Shown here one piece after another: positions 8,202 to 17,800 of a stretch of DNA of 64,000 nt. The position numbers and the translations under genes are program-made. The notes beneath the pieces were generated by a model that worked only from the letters and a program-made list of their open reading frames with translations, did not search any database and was not told the origin of the DNA. The DNA comes from Paraburkholderia flava (GTDB lineage: Bacteria > Pseudomonadota > Gammaproteobacteria > Burkholderiales > Burkholderiaceae). The DNA lies in the NCBI RefSeq assembly GCF_004359985.1, contig NZ_SMRO01000001.1:1116001-1180000 (forward strand), written 5' to 3'. Position 1 is the stretch's first letter, and every line of letters begins with the position of its first letter.

Positions 8202-8774
8202 ATGACTGCGACGCTCAAGCGCAGCTTGACCGAAGACGCTCAGGAAGTGTTCCGCGCGATTGCGCTGATCGAACTGGGCGCGCGCATGCAGGTGCTGGAA
8301 AGCGAACTCACGCTGTCGCGCGACCGCATGATCCGCCTGTATCGCGAGGTCAAGGGCGTATCGCCGCCGAAGGGCATGTTGCCGTTCTCCGCGGACTGGT
8401 ACATGACGTGGCTCGCGAACATTCATGCTTCGCTGTTCTACAACACTTACCTGTTCCTGAAAAACGAAGCGCGTTGCTCGCATCTGGACGCACTGACCAA
8501 GGGCTACAGGCTGTATCTCGAACACTGCCGGCACAGCGAGACCGAGCCGGTGCTGGATTTGACCCGGGCATGGACGCTCGTGCGTTTCTTCGACGCCGAC
8601 ATCCTGCAGCTGACGCCTTGCTGCCGTTGCAGCGGCAAGTTCGTCGCGCACCGGCATGATTTGCAGCAGAACGTCGTGTGCGGCGCATGTCAGCCGCCGT
8701 CACGCGCGGGGAAGACGAAGAAGGCGGCCGCCGCCGCGAAACAGGAAGTGCCGACGATTGCAGAAGCGGCCTGA
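8202..8774 (+). CDS. flhC: flagellar transcriptional activator FlhC
   Basis: A 190-residue FlhC, the DNA- and zinc-binding partner of FlhD. The zinc site is visible as the cysteine pairs in TPCCRCSGKF and VCGACQ near the C-terminus. Upstream lie the helical segment IALIELGARMQVLESELTLSR and the conserved SADWYMTWLANIHAS. An alanine/lysine-rich tail of about 30 residues follows the zinc site. Unlike many beta-proteobacterial loci, no motA or motB gene follows; a terminator and mntH do. Confidence 0.95.
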   Translation: MTATLKRSLTEDAQEVFRAIALIELGARMQVLESELTLSRDRMIRLYREVKGVSPPKGMLPFSADWYMTWLANIHASLFYNTYLFLKNEARCSHLDALTKGYRLYLEHCRHSETEPVLDLTRAWTLVRFFDADILQLTPCCRCSGKFVAHRHDLQQNVVCGACQPPSRAGKTKKAAAAAKQEVPTIAEAA

Positions 8775-8841
8775 ACAGGGGGTGAAGTAGAGCGGCTCGC
8801 AAGAAGCCGTTTTCGCTCAGCGGCGGGTAACAAGCCTCATG

Positions 8842-8880
8842 AAGCCGTGTCACGGGCCATGTGACACGGCTTGTTTTTTT
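8842..8880 (+). terminator. rho-independent terminator of flhDC
   Basis: A 12-base perfect stem (AAGCCGTGTCAC 8842-8853 with its complement 8861-8872), a 7-base loop, then G and seven T residues at 8874-8880. Also close to the end of the convergent mntH gene. Confidence 0.93.
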
Positions 8881-8936
8881 GTGGTTTCGCTTTTGTTGTT
8901 CTTCAATCGCAGGTGCGCCGCCCGACGCATCCGCGC

Positions 8937-10265
8937 TCAGCCGATCCAGCCGAACGTCTGCACTGCGAGCCACACATTCGCCGCCGTGATCGCCGCGAAC
9001 AGCAGCCACGCGAGAATCCGTGTCGGCAGGCGGTTCGCGAACGGTCCCATCAGCGTGCGGTCGTCGGTCATCCGGATCAGCGGATACAACGCGAACGGCA
9101 GTTGCAGACTCAGCACCACCTGGCTCGCGACGAGCAGCTTGCCGACCGCACCGTTGCCGAGCATCGACACGCCGATCAGCGCGGGGATCAGCGCCAGCGC
9201 GCGCGTGATGAAGCGCCGCTGCCAGCACGGAATCTTCATTTTCAGAAAGCCTTCCATGATCACCTGCCCGGCGACCGTGCCGGTGAACGTCGAGCTTTGC
9301 CCCGACGCGAGCAGCGTGATCGCGAACAGCACCGCGGCGAAACCGGTGCCGACGATCGGCGCGAGCAGCTTGTACGCGTCTTCGATCTCGGTGACCTGGT
9401 TGTGGCCGGTCGCATGAAACGCGGCGCCGGCGAGGATCAGGATCGCTGCGTTGATCAGCAGCGCGAGCACGAGAGACGCGATCGTATCGATGCGCGACAA
9501 CCCGATCGCCGACGCGATGCCCGGCCGGTCGCGCTTCACCGCGCGAGTCTGCACGATCGACGAATGCAGATACAGGTTGTGCGGCATCACGGTCGCGCCG
9601 AGGATGCCGATCGCCAGATACAGCGGCTCGCGTCCGCTGACCGCCTGCCACGACGGCACCAGCCCCTGCATCACCGACGGCCAGTGCGGCTGCACCAGCG
9701 CGAGTTCGATGATGTAGCCGACGCCGATCGTCACGATCAGCCCCAGCATGATCGCTTCGAGGTCCCGAAAATTCTTGCCCTTCAGGCCGAGCACGATCAG
9801 CGTGTCGAATGCGGTCAACAGCACGCCGACCGTCAGCGAACACTTGAACAGCAGATGAAATGCGAGCGCCCCGCCGAGCACTTCGGCGAGATCGCACGCG
9901 ATGATCGATATCTCCGCGAGCAGCCACTGCCCGCGCGCAACCATCGGCGAATAGCGGGCGCGCGATAGCTGCGCGAGGTCTTGTCCGGTGACGATGCCGA
10001 GACGCATGCTCAGGCACTGCAGCACCATCGCCGCGAGGCTCGACAGCACGACGACGAACAGCAGGCTATAGCCGTAGCGCGAGCCGGCTTCGATATCGGT
10101 CGCCCAGTTGCCCGGGTCCATATAGCCGATGGAGACCAGCAGACCAGGCCCCGCAAACTGGAGGATTTTTTTCCAGAACGGTGCGCTCGTTGAGACGGCG
10201 ACCGAGCCTTGAACTTCGGATGGACAAAACGGTGCGGTGGCGGTGGTCGGAAGTTTGAACAGCAA
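8937..10265 (-). CDS. mntH: Nramp-type Mn(2+)/H(+) symporter MntH
   Basis: A 442-residue Nramp transporter with about eleven transmembrane helices. Metal-coordinating motifs are intact: DPGNWATD in helix 1 (about residue 50) and MPHNLYLHSS in helix 6. It imports Mn(2+), and less well Fe(2+), across the inner membrane. No ATG or GTG is available before the conserved FWKKILQFAGPG core, so initiation must use TTG 10265 or another weak codon nearby. A GC-rich hairpin covers the apparent Shine-Dalgarno sequence. The gene is monocistronic and convergent with flhDC. Confidence 0.93.
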   Translation of the reverse strand: MLFKLPTTATAPFCPSEVQGSVAVSTSAPFWKKILQFAGPGLLVSIGYMDPGNWATDIEAGSRYGYSLLFVVVLSSLAAMVLQCLSMRLGIVTGQDLAQLSRARYSPMVARGQWLLAEISIIACDLAEVLGGALAFHLLFKCSLTVGVLLTAFDTLIVLGLKGKNFRDLEAIMLGLIVTIGVGYIIELALVQPHWPSVMQGLVPSWQAVSGREPLYLAIGILGATVMPHNLYLHSSIVQTRAVKRDRPGIASAIGLSRIDTIASLVLALLINAAILILAGAAFHATGHNQVTEIEDAYKLLAPIVGTGFAAVLFAITLLASGQSSTFTGTVAGQVIMEGFLKMKIPCWQRRFITRALALIPALIGVSMLGNGAVGKLLVASQVVLSLQLPFALYPLIRMTDDRTLMGPFANRLPTRILAWLLFAAITAANVWLAVQTFGWIG

Positions 10266-10273
10266 GCCGGGTT

Positions 10274-10298
10274 CCTCGCGGTGACAGGCGCCGCGAGG
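10274..10298 (-). promoter_or_regulatory. hairpin masking the mntH ribosome binding site
   Basis: CCTCGCGG (10274-10281) and CCGCGAGG (10291-10298) form a perfect 8-base stem with a 9-base loop. In the mntH transcript the 3' arm contains the GAGG that is the only Shine-Dalgarno candidate, 8-9 bases before the TTG start at 10265. This would restrain translation unless opened. It does not obviously match the manganese riboswitch class. Confidence 0.4.
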
Positions 10299-10334
10299 CC
10301 GCGTCGACAGTAGCAGCGGGGGCGGCGAACGGGC

Positions 10335-11513
10335 TCAAGTGTACAGAGAAACTTCCGGCAATGTCCCGTTGAGCGCGTAGCGTCCGAGGTCGCGGAGCCG
10401 ATAGTCGAGCGGGTCGTGCAGCGTGTGCACGCGCGCGTTGCGCCAGAATCGGTCGAGCGCGAGCGACGCGCCGGTCGCGCGTGCGCCGCATGCGTCGAAC
10501 AGGTTTTCGCTGACCTCGAGCGCCGCGCGATGCGCGACGATCTTCGCTTCCGATACGGCGAGCGCGACGTGCGCGCGTGCATCGGCGGTCAGATTTGTTC
10601 CTTCGTTCCACGCATCGTCGAGTGCTTGCGCTGCGCGGTCGGCGAGCGCTTCGGCGCTGACAGCGCGCAAGCGCATTTCGCCGAAGCGTTGAAGCATGTA
10701 TGGATCGTCGGTGGCCTTCTCGACACCCGATGCGATCCACGGACGCCCATGCTGCGTCACGTAGCGACGCGCTTCGTCGAGCGCGCCCTGCGCGATTCCG
10801 GTGAACAGATTGGTCAGCACCAGTTGCGACACGAGCGTGCGCAACGTCGCGCGCGGCGTCGGCGTCACTTCCGAGCGATGCAGCACCTCATGCGCGTCGA
10901 TCCGCACGTTCTCGAATGACACGCTGCCACTGTCGGTTTGCCGCTGACCGATCGGGTCCCAGTCGTCGTGCACGGTGATGCCTTCGCGCGTGGTCGGCAC
11001 GACTGCGACGGCCGGTTTGCGGGTCGCGGGATCGTGTGCGGACACGGTCATCATCGACGAGCCGCGTGTACCGGAGCAGAAGCCCTTCACGCCGGTCACG
11101 CTATAGCCGCCGTCCGCCGTTGCCGTTGCGACGAGTCGTGAGTCGAGCGGATTGACTGCGTTGCCCCACCACCAGCGCGCGTCCACCGTGCCGCGCAGAT
11201 AACGTTCGCGCTGCACGTCGTTGCCCCACACGTCGACGCTCACTATCTGCAGACACTGGAACCCGACCAGATGCGCAAGCGCGCTATCGACCGTAGCGAG
11301 CGCGCGAATCGTCCGATAGATGTCGGTCCAGCGTGCGCCCGCGCCGCCGAATTCGCGCGGCACGGCGAGTGTCAGCAGACCGGCGTCGGCGATCCATTGT
11401 TTTTCCTGCGCGGCGTGGCCGCCGTCGCGATCGCGCTGCGCAGCGGTTTCGCGCAACGCGGCGAGCAGGCCGGCGAGATCCGGACTCAACGCGGGACTGC
11501 GTGGATCGTTCAT
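10335..11513 (-). CDS. acyl-CoA dehydrogenase-fold flavin monooxygenase (DszC/SfnB-like)
   Basis: A 392-residue protein of the acyl-CoA dehydrogenase superfamily. The N-terminal helical domain carries LAVPREFGGAGARWTDIYR, and the beta domain has WWWGNAVNPLD and GVKGFCSGTRGS. The C-terminal four-helix part has SENLFDACGARATGA. The ACAD catalytic base is not clearly present. This fits the flavin-dependent monooxygenase subgroup (DszC, SfnB and relatives) used on organosulfur and other xenobiotic substrates. ATG 11513 has GGAGG just upstream and is preferred over GTG 11534. It lies 164 bases behind an NtaA/DszA-type monooxygenase gene on the same strand, so the two may form one pathway. Confidence 0.82.
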   Translation of the reverse strand: MNDPRSPALSPDLAGLLAALRETAAQRDRDGGHAAQEKQWIADAGLLTLAVPREFGGAGARWTDIYRTIRALATVDSALAHLVGFQCLQIVSVDVWGNDVQRERYLRGTVDARWWWGNAVNPLDSRLVATATADGGYSVTGVKGFCSGTRGSSMMTVSAHDPATRKPAVAVVPTTREGITVHDDWDPIGQRQTDSGSVSFENVRIDAHEVLHRSEVTPTPRATLRTLVSQLVLTNLFTGIAQGALDEARRYVTQHGRPWIASGVEKATDDPYMLQRFGEMRLRAVSAEALADRAAQALDDAWNEGTNLTADARAHVALAVSEAKIVAHRAALEVSENLFDACGARATGASLALDRFWRNARVHTLHDPLDYRLRDLGRYALNGTLPEVSLYT

Positions 11514-11677
11514 GCGGCCTCCGTGCGCTGCCACGTCTGTGCGGATCGCAAGTCGGCGAATGCCTGCTTCATGTCGATGTCTCTTCCGGAAAATTTCTGT
11601 GTCGATGTGTCGTGCACATCGTGTGGAATGGCTCGCGGATCGCCGTCACCAGTATAAGCGCGAGCCTCGTCACGCCC

Positions 11678-13081
11678 TTACGCTTCGGCCGGCGCCTGCA
11701 CGCGCCGCCGATGCTGCGCACCCGCATGCACTTCAGGCAGTCGTGCACGCCCCGCACCGAACAGCTTTTCACGCAGCGTCGGCGCCTCGGCGTAATTAGC
11801 ATAATCGGTCTTGTAGACGCCGCGATTCTGCAACTCGGGCACAACAAGATCGACGAAATCGACGAACGATTCCGGCATCACGGTACGCGTCAGATTGAAT
11901 CCGTCGATACCCGTCTCGTCGATCCACGACACCAGTTCGTCGGCGATCTGCTGCGGCGAGCCGACCACCGGTTTCGCGCGACCGCCGAGCGTCATCTGTT
12001 CGAGCACCTTGCGCTTGGTCCACACGCCGGTCGTGCTCTTCTTCGAAATCGCCTCGACCGCCGATTGCATCGACTCGGTCTTCACATACGAAATCGGTTC
12101 GTCGAGCTCGTACTGCGAGAAATCGATGCCCGTCGAACTGGAGAAATGCGCGATGCCGCCTTCCGCACTCGCGTAACGTCGATACTCGTCGAACTTTTCC
12201 TGCGCGGCCCGTTCCGTCTCGCCGACCACCACCGTGATACCGGCAAAGATCTTGATGTCATCCGGCGCGCGGCCGAAGCGCACCGCGCGCGCCCGGATAT
12301 CGTCGACGATCGAGCGCGTCAGCGGCTTGTTCTGCCCGCCGACGAACACGCATTCCGCGTGACGCGCGGCGAAATCCATCCCGCGCTGCGACGACCCGGC
12401 CTGGTACAGCACCGGCGTGCGCTGCGGCGACGGCTCGCTCAGATGAATCGCGTCGACCGAGTAGTACGGACCATCGTGCTGCACGCGATGCACTTTCGCC
12501 GGGTCCGCGAACACCCGCGACGCGCGATCGCGCAGCACGGCATCGTCTTCCCAGCTCTGCTCCCACAGCTTGTAGACCACGTCCATGTAATCGTCAGCGC
12601 GGTCGTAGCGGTCGTCGTGAGCGATCTGCTGCGTGAGCCCCATGCCGCGCGCGGCGCTGTCCAGATAGCCGGTCACGATATTCCAGCCGACACGTCCTCT
12701 GGTCAGATGATCGAGCGTCGACATGCGTCGTGCGAACAGATACGGCGGCTCGTAGGTCAGATTCGCGGTCACGCCGAAGCCGAGATGCTTCGTCACCGCA
12801 GCCATCGCGGGCACGATCAGCGACGGATCGTTGATCGGAATCTGCACCGATTCGCGCAGCGGCGTGTCGGGACCGCCCTGATACACGTCGTACACGCCGA
12901 CGATATCCGCCAGAAAAATCCCGTCGAACAAACCACGTTCGAGCGTGCGCGCGAGATCGGTCCAGTAGTCGAGATCCGTGTAATGCGCGGAGCGGTCGCG
13001 CGGATGCGTCCACAGGCCGTGATTGATGTGGCCGACGGCGTTCATGTTGAACGCGTTCAGCAGGATCTGCTTCTTCGTCAT
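11678..13081 (-). CDS. FMN-dependent monooxygenase of the NtaA/SnaA/DszA family
   Basis: A 467-residue bacterial luciferase-like (F420/FMN) monooxygenase. Family signatures include LNAFNMNAVGHINHGLW near the N-terminus, LARTLERGLFDGIFLADIVG, RRMSTLDHLTRGRVGWNIVTGYLDS and VLYQAGSSQRG. Such enzymes use FMNH2 from a separate reductase to oxidise chelators, sulfones or similar compounds; no reductase gene is nearby. The last 20 residues are arginine- and alanine-rich and unlike the family core. Together with the DszC-like gene downstream this resembles a sulfur-scavenging pair, but the substrate is not readable. Confidence 0.87.
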   Translation of the reverse strand: MTKKQILLNAFNMNAVGHINHGLWTHPRDRSAHYTDLDYWTDLARTLERGLFDGIFLADIVGVYDVYQGGPDTPLRESVQIPINDPSLIVPAMAAVTKHLGFGVTANLTYEPPYLFARRMSTLDHLTRGRVGWNIVTGYLDSAARGMGLTQQIAHDDRYDRADDYMDVVYKLWEQSWEDDAVLRDRASRVFADPAKVHRVQHDGPYYSVDAIHLSEPSPQRTPVLYQAGSSQRGMDFAARHAECVFVGGQNKPLTRSIVDDIRARAVRFGRAPDDIKIFAGITVVVGETERAAQEKFDEYRRYASAEGGIAHFSSSTGIDFSQYELDEPISYVKTESMQSAVEAISKKSTTGVWTKRKVLEQMTLGGRAKPVVGSPQQIADELVSWIDETGIDGFNLTRTVMPESFVDFVDLVVPELQNRGVYKTDYANYAEAPTLREKLFGAGRARLPEVHAGAQHRRRVQAPAEA

Positions 13082-13247
13082 CGCGGGGCTCCGTCGCGTG
13101 GAAAATGCCGCACGCGCGGTCGAGCGCCGCGCGCACCGCCGGGGAATAATAGAGCCGTGCCGAAACCCGGTCTACGAACGGATTGGCGAAAGGAAATCGC
13201 GAAACACGATATGGGTTGCAGACGAAACCGCGAGCAAAATCGCGGGC

Positions 13248-13286
13248 AAAAAAAAGTGGCGTAACCGGAAACCCGGTTACGCCACT
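13248..13286 (-). terminator. rho-independent terminator of the RND efflux operon
   Basis: A 14-base perfect stem (13255-13268 with 13273-13286) and a 4-base loop are followed, in minus-strand sense, by a run of seven U (the A run 13248-13254). It lies 54 bases after the stop of the outer-membrane factor gene. Confidence 0.93.
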
Positions 13287-13339
13287 GTCAACATCGGGAA
13301 CCTATACGGAACCCGCGTGGAGCCTTCGTTAAGACCGCA

Positions 13340-14872
13340 TCACTGCTTCGCGACCTGCTGCGTCGCGTTGCCGTTGGTACCTTGCGCGACGTCGGCGACA
13401 GGCTGCATACCGTCCCAGCCACCGCCGAGCGCGCGAATCAGGTTAACCGTCGACACCGCCTGCGTCCCAGCCAGATGGCTAGCCTGCAACTGCGTGACCA
13501 GCACCGAGCGTTCGCTGTCGATCACATTCAGATAGCTGACCTGTCCTTCCTGATACTGCGTGCCCGACAGATGCGCGGCGCGCTGCGACGCACTCACGGC
13601 AGCGTTCTGCTCGCGAATCTGATCGTCGAGCAGGCGAAGATCAGCAAGGTTATCCTCGACTTCGCGGAACGCAACGAGCACCTGCTGACGATACTGCGCG
13701 ACGTCTTCGTCATACTTCGCGCGGGCATTGTCGAGCCCTGCACGACGACGTCCGCCGTCGAAAATCGGCAGCGTCAGCGCGGTACCGGCGAGCGGCCCGA
13801 GCAGGAACGTGCGGCTCGACCACATGAACAGATCGCCGAGCGTCGCCGACTCGTAGCCAAACGCACCGGTGATGTCGAGCTTCGGGAAGAACGCCGACTT
13901 CGCGAGACCGACGCGCGCATTCGCCGCAGCCATCGCACGTTCGGCAGCCGAGATGTCCGGACGACGTTCGAGCAGCGCGGACGGCAGACCGGCCGGCACG
14001 CGCGCGATCACCGGTACGAGCGGCGTCTCGGGGAACGAGAAGTCCGCCGGTGCCTTGCCGAGCAGGATCGCGAGGCTGTGTTCGGACGCAGCGCGTTGAC
14101 GTGCAACACCGACCGCATCGGCGCGTGCCGACGCGAGTTCGTTGCGTGCCTGCGCGACGTCGAGTTCGCTGATGTCGCCTTCCTTGAAACGTCGTTCGAT
14201 CAGTTTCAGCGAGTCTTCACGCAGCGACACGGTACGACGATACAGGTCTTGATCCGTGTCGAACTCGCGCAACTGGAAGTAGTTCTGCGCGACGTCCGCC
14301 TGCAGCGCGAGCTGCACCGAACGGAACAGCGCTTCGCTCTGCTGCGCGTCGGCACGCGCCGCATTCACGTTCGAACTCACGCGACCGAACAGATCCGCTT
14401 CGTACGACACGGTGCCCTGTGCGCGCCACAGCGTCGTGGTCGACGAACCGGCGCTCTGCGGCAGGAACTGCGATGCCGACGACGCCGTTTCGCGCGTCGG
14501 GCCGAAGCCCGCATCGAGCGACGGGAACCACGACGACCGCGCAGCCTGCGTCAACGCACGCGCCTGTTGCACACGCGCAGCGGCAGCCTTCAGATCCTGA
14601 TTCGCAGACGCAGCCTGCTTTTCCAGATCGTTCAGCACCGGATCGTTGAACACGGCCCACCATTCGCCGCGATGTTCTGCGTCGGCCGGTTGTGCGGGCT
14701 TCCATGTGCCTGCGTCCTTCGCGTCAATGACCGGCGCTTCCTTGAACGCCGTCGGCGTCGGCGCATCGGGGCGCTTGTAGGTCGGCTCGACCGAGCACGC
14801 GACGAGCAGCATCAGCAACAGTCCGCTGGCCGCCGCCCGGCCCCAGCCGCGCAAAGATTGATATCGATTCAT
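13340..14872 (-). CDS. opcM: RND efflux outer-membrane factor, NodT/OprM family lipoprotein
   Basis: A 510-residue TolC-like outer-membrane channel. It has a lipoprotein signal with lipobox LLVAC and acylated Cys26, followed by PTYKRPDAP. The two internally repeated OEP domains follow, with LPSALLERRPDISAAERAMAAANARVG-type sequence typical of OprM/OpcM. It completes the tripartite pump with the periplasmic adaptor and inner-membrane transporter encoded just upstream on the same strand. ATG 14872 is preferred over the TTG at 14893, which overlaps the previous stop. It is the last gene of the operon. The symbol follows the Burkholderia CeoAB-OpcM system by gene order and is an inference. Confidence 0.9.
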   Translation of the reverse strand: MNRYQSLRGWGRAAASGLLLMLLVACSVEPTYKRPDAPTPTAFKEAPVIDAKDAGTWKPAQPADAEHRGEWWAVFNDPVLNDLEKQAASANQDLKAAAARVQQARALTQAARSSWFPSLDAGFGPTRETASSASQFLPQSAGSSTTTLWRAQGTVSYEADLFGRVSSNVNAARADAQQSEALFRSVQLALQADVAQNYFQLREFDTDQDLYRRTVSLREDSLKLIERRFKEGDISELDVAQARNELASARADAVGVARQRAASEHSLAILLGKAPADFSFPETPLVPVIARVPAGLPSALLERRPDISAAERAMAAANARVGLAKSAFFPKLDITGAFGYESATLGDLFMWSSRTFLLGPLAGTALTLPIFDGGRRRAGLDNARAKYDEDVAQYRQQVLVAFREVEDNLADLRLLDDQIREQNAAVSASQRAAHLSGTQYQEGQVSYLNVIDSERSVLVTQLQASHLAGTQAVSTVNLIRALGGGWDGMQPVADVAQGTNGNATQQVAKQ

Positions 14873-14889
14873 TTTTTTATCCACTCCAC

Positions 14890-17800
14890 TCAAGCGTTCG
14901 ACGTCGGCAGTGCCTGATGCGGCGAATCCTTCTGCGCCACATGGATCTTGCCGCCGGCAAGCGTCCGCAGTACCACATAGAACACCGGTGTCAGCATCAG
15001 GCCGAACAGCGTCACGCCGAGCATGCCGAAGAACACCGCGATACCCATCGCGTGACGCATTTCCGAACCCGCACCGCTCGACAGCACGAGCGGAACGACA
15101 CCCATGATGAAAGCGATCGACGTCATCAGGATCGGGCGCAGCCGCATACGGCTCGCTTCGATCGCCGCCGACAGCGGCGAGTGTCCGTCATGCTCCAGTT
15201 CGCGAGCGAACTCGACGATCAGGATCGCGTTCTTCGATGCAAGCCCCACCAGCACCATCAAGCCGATCTGCGTGAAGATGTTGTTGTCGCCCTGCGTCAA
15301 CCACACACCGGTCAGCGCGGACAGCAGACTCATCGGCACGATCAGGATCACCGCGAGCGGCAACGTCAGGCTTTCGTACAGCGCGGCCAGCACGAGGAAC
15401 ACGAGCAGCACGCTGATCGGGAACACCCACATGCCCGCGTTACCCGCCAGCATCTGCTGGTACGTCAGGTCGGTCCATTCGAGCTTCACACCACGCGGCA
15501 GGACTTCGGCCGCGACACGTTCCGCCGCTGCCTGCGCCTGGTTCGTCGAGAAGCCGGGCGCGGGACCGCTGTTGATGTCGGCTGCGGTGTAGCCGTTGTA
15601 GCGCACCACCATTTCCGGCCCGTAGGTCGGCGTCACGGTGACGAGCGACGACAGCGGCACCATATCGCCGGCGGCGTTACGCGTCTTCAGTTGCAGGATG
15701 TCGTCCGCGCGTTGACGGAACGGCGCGTCGGCCTGCACCCGCACCTGATACACACGACCAAAGCGGTTGAAGTCATTCACGTACAGCGAGCCGAGGTAGA
15801 TCTGCATCGTGTTGAACACGTCGGTCACCGGCACGCCAAGCTGCTTCGCCTTCACGCGGTCGAGATCGACGTTCAGCTGCGGCACGTTGATCTGATAGCT
15901 CGAGAACGTCGGCCCGAGTTCAGGCGTGGTCGAGGCCTTCTTGATGAACGCCTGGGTCGCGTCGGCCAGTTGCGCATAGCCGACCGCGCCGTGATCCTCC
16001 AGCTGCAGCTTGAACCCGCCGAGCGTACCGAGGCCCAGCACCGGCGGCGGCGGGAACACCGCGACGAACGAGTCCTTGATCGAGCCGTACTTCTGGTTCA
16101 GCGCACCGGCGATTGCACCCGCCGACAATGCCTTGCCATGACGCTGATCGAACGGCTTGAGCGTCACGAACACGATGCCCGCGCTGGAACTGTTCGTGAA
16201 GCCGTTCACCGACAGCCCCGGGAACGCGACCGCGCTTTCGACGCCCGGCTGCTTCAACGCAATCGAGCTCATGTCGCGGATCACCTTCTCCGTGCGATCG
16301 AGCGACGCACCGTTCGGCAACTGCGCGAACGCGATCAGGTATTCCTTGTCCTGCGCCGGCACGAAGCCGCCGGGCACGATGTGCGTGATCAGCACGGTCG
16401 CGCCGAGCAGCACCGCATAGACGGCCAGCATCGCGCCCTTGCGCTTCAACACACCGTTCACGCCGCGGCCGTACGCAGTCGAGCCGCGCTTGAACACCTT
16501 GTTGAAGCGTGCGAAGAAGCCGCCCAGCAGACGGTTCATCACGCGCGTCAGCACGTCCGGTTTCGCATCGTGACCACGCAGCAGGATCGACGCGAGCGCC
16601 GGCGACAGCGTCAACGAGTTGAACGCCGAGATCACCGTCGAGATCGCGATGGTCATCGCGAACTGCTTGTAGAACTGACCGGTCAGGCCCGTCATGAATG
16701 CGAGCGGCACGAACACGGCGACCAGCGTCAGCGCGATCGCGATGATCGGCCCACTCACTTCCTGCATCGCCTTATACGTCGCATCGCGCGCACTGAGCCC
16801 GCTTTCGATGTTCCGCTCGACGTTCTCGACGACCACGATCGCATCGTCGACGACGATCCCGATTGCCAGCACCATCCCGAACAGCGACAACGCATTGATC
16901 GAGAAACCGAACGCGAGCAGCAGCGAGAACGTCCCGATGATCGACACCGGCACCGCGATCAACGGAATGATAGACGCGCGCCAGGTTTGCAGGAACACGA
17001 TCACCACGATCACGACCAGCGCGATCGCTTCGAGCAGCGTATGCACGACCGCCTCGATACTCGAACGCACGAACTGCGTCGGGTCATAGACGATCTTGTA
17101 TTCGACGCCCGCCGGGAAATCCTGCGCGAGTTCCTTCATCTGCGAACGGACTTCGTCGGAAATCTGCAGCGAATTCGCACCTGGCGACTGGTTGATCGCG
17201 AGCGCGACCGCCGACTTGTTGTCGAGCAGCGAACGCAGCCCGTATTCCGACGCGGCAAGCTCAACGCGTCCGAGATCGCGCAGATACGTGACGGCGCCAT
17301 CGGGTGCGGTCTTCACGATGATGTCGCCGAATTCGCCGGTAGTCTGCAGACGGCCGCGCGCATTCACCGACAGCTGCAACGGCGTGCCCGGCACCGACGG
17401 CGACGAACCGATCGTGCCCGCAGCCACCTGAATGTTTTGCTCGCGAATCGCGTTCACGACATCGGTCGCGGTGAGGTTACGCTGCGCGACCTTCTGCGGA
17501 TCGAGCCACACGCGCATCGAGTAATCGCCCGAACCCCACAGCTGCACTTCGCCGACACCCTTGATCCGTTCGAGCCGGTCCTTGACGTTCAGCAGCGCAT
17601 AGTTGCGCAGGTACGTCATGTCGTAACGGTTGTTCGGCGAGATCAGGTGGACCACCATCGTCAGCGTCGGCGAGCTTTTGATCGTCGTCACGCCGAGCCG
17701 CTGCACGTCTTCAGGCAGACGCGGCAACGCCTGATTCACGCGGTTCTGTACGAGCTGCGTCGCGAGATCGGGGTTGGTGCCGAGCTTGAACGTCACGGTG

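Noticed and set aside
10266..10334. yybP-ykoY manganese riboswitch before mntH
   Set aside because: Only a single hairpin is visible; the two conserved internal loops of that class were not found.
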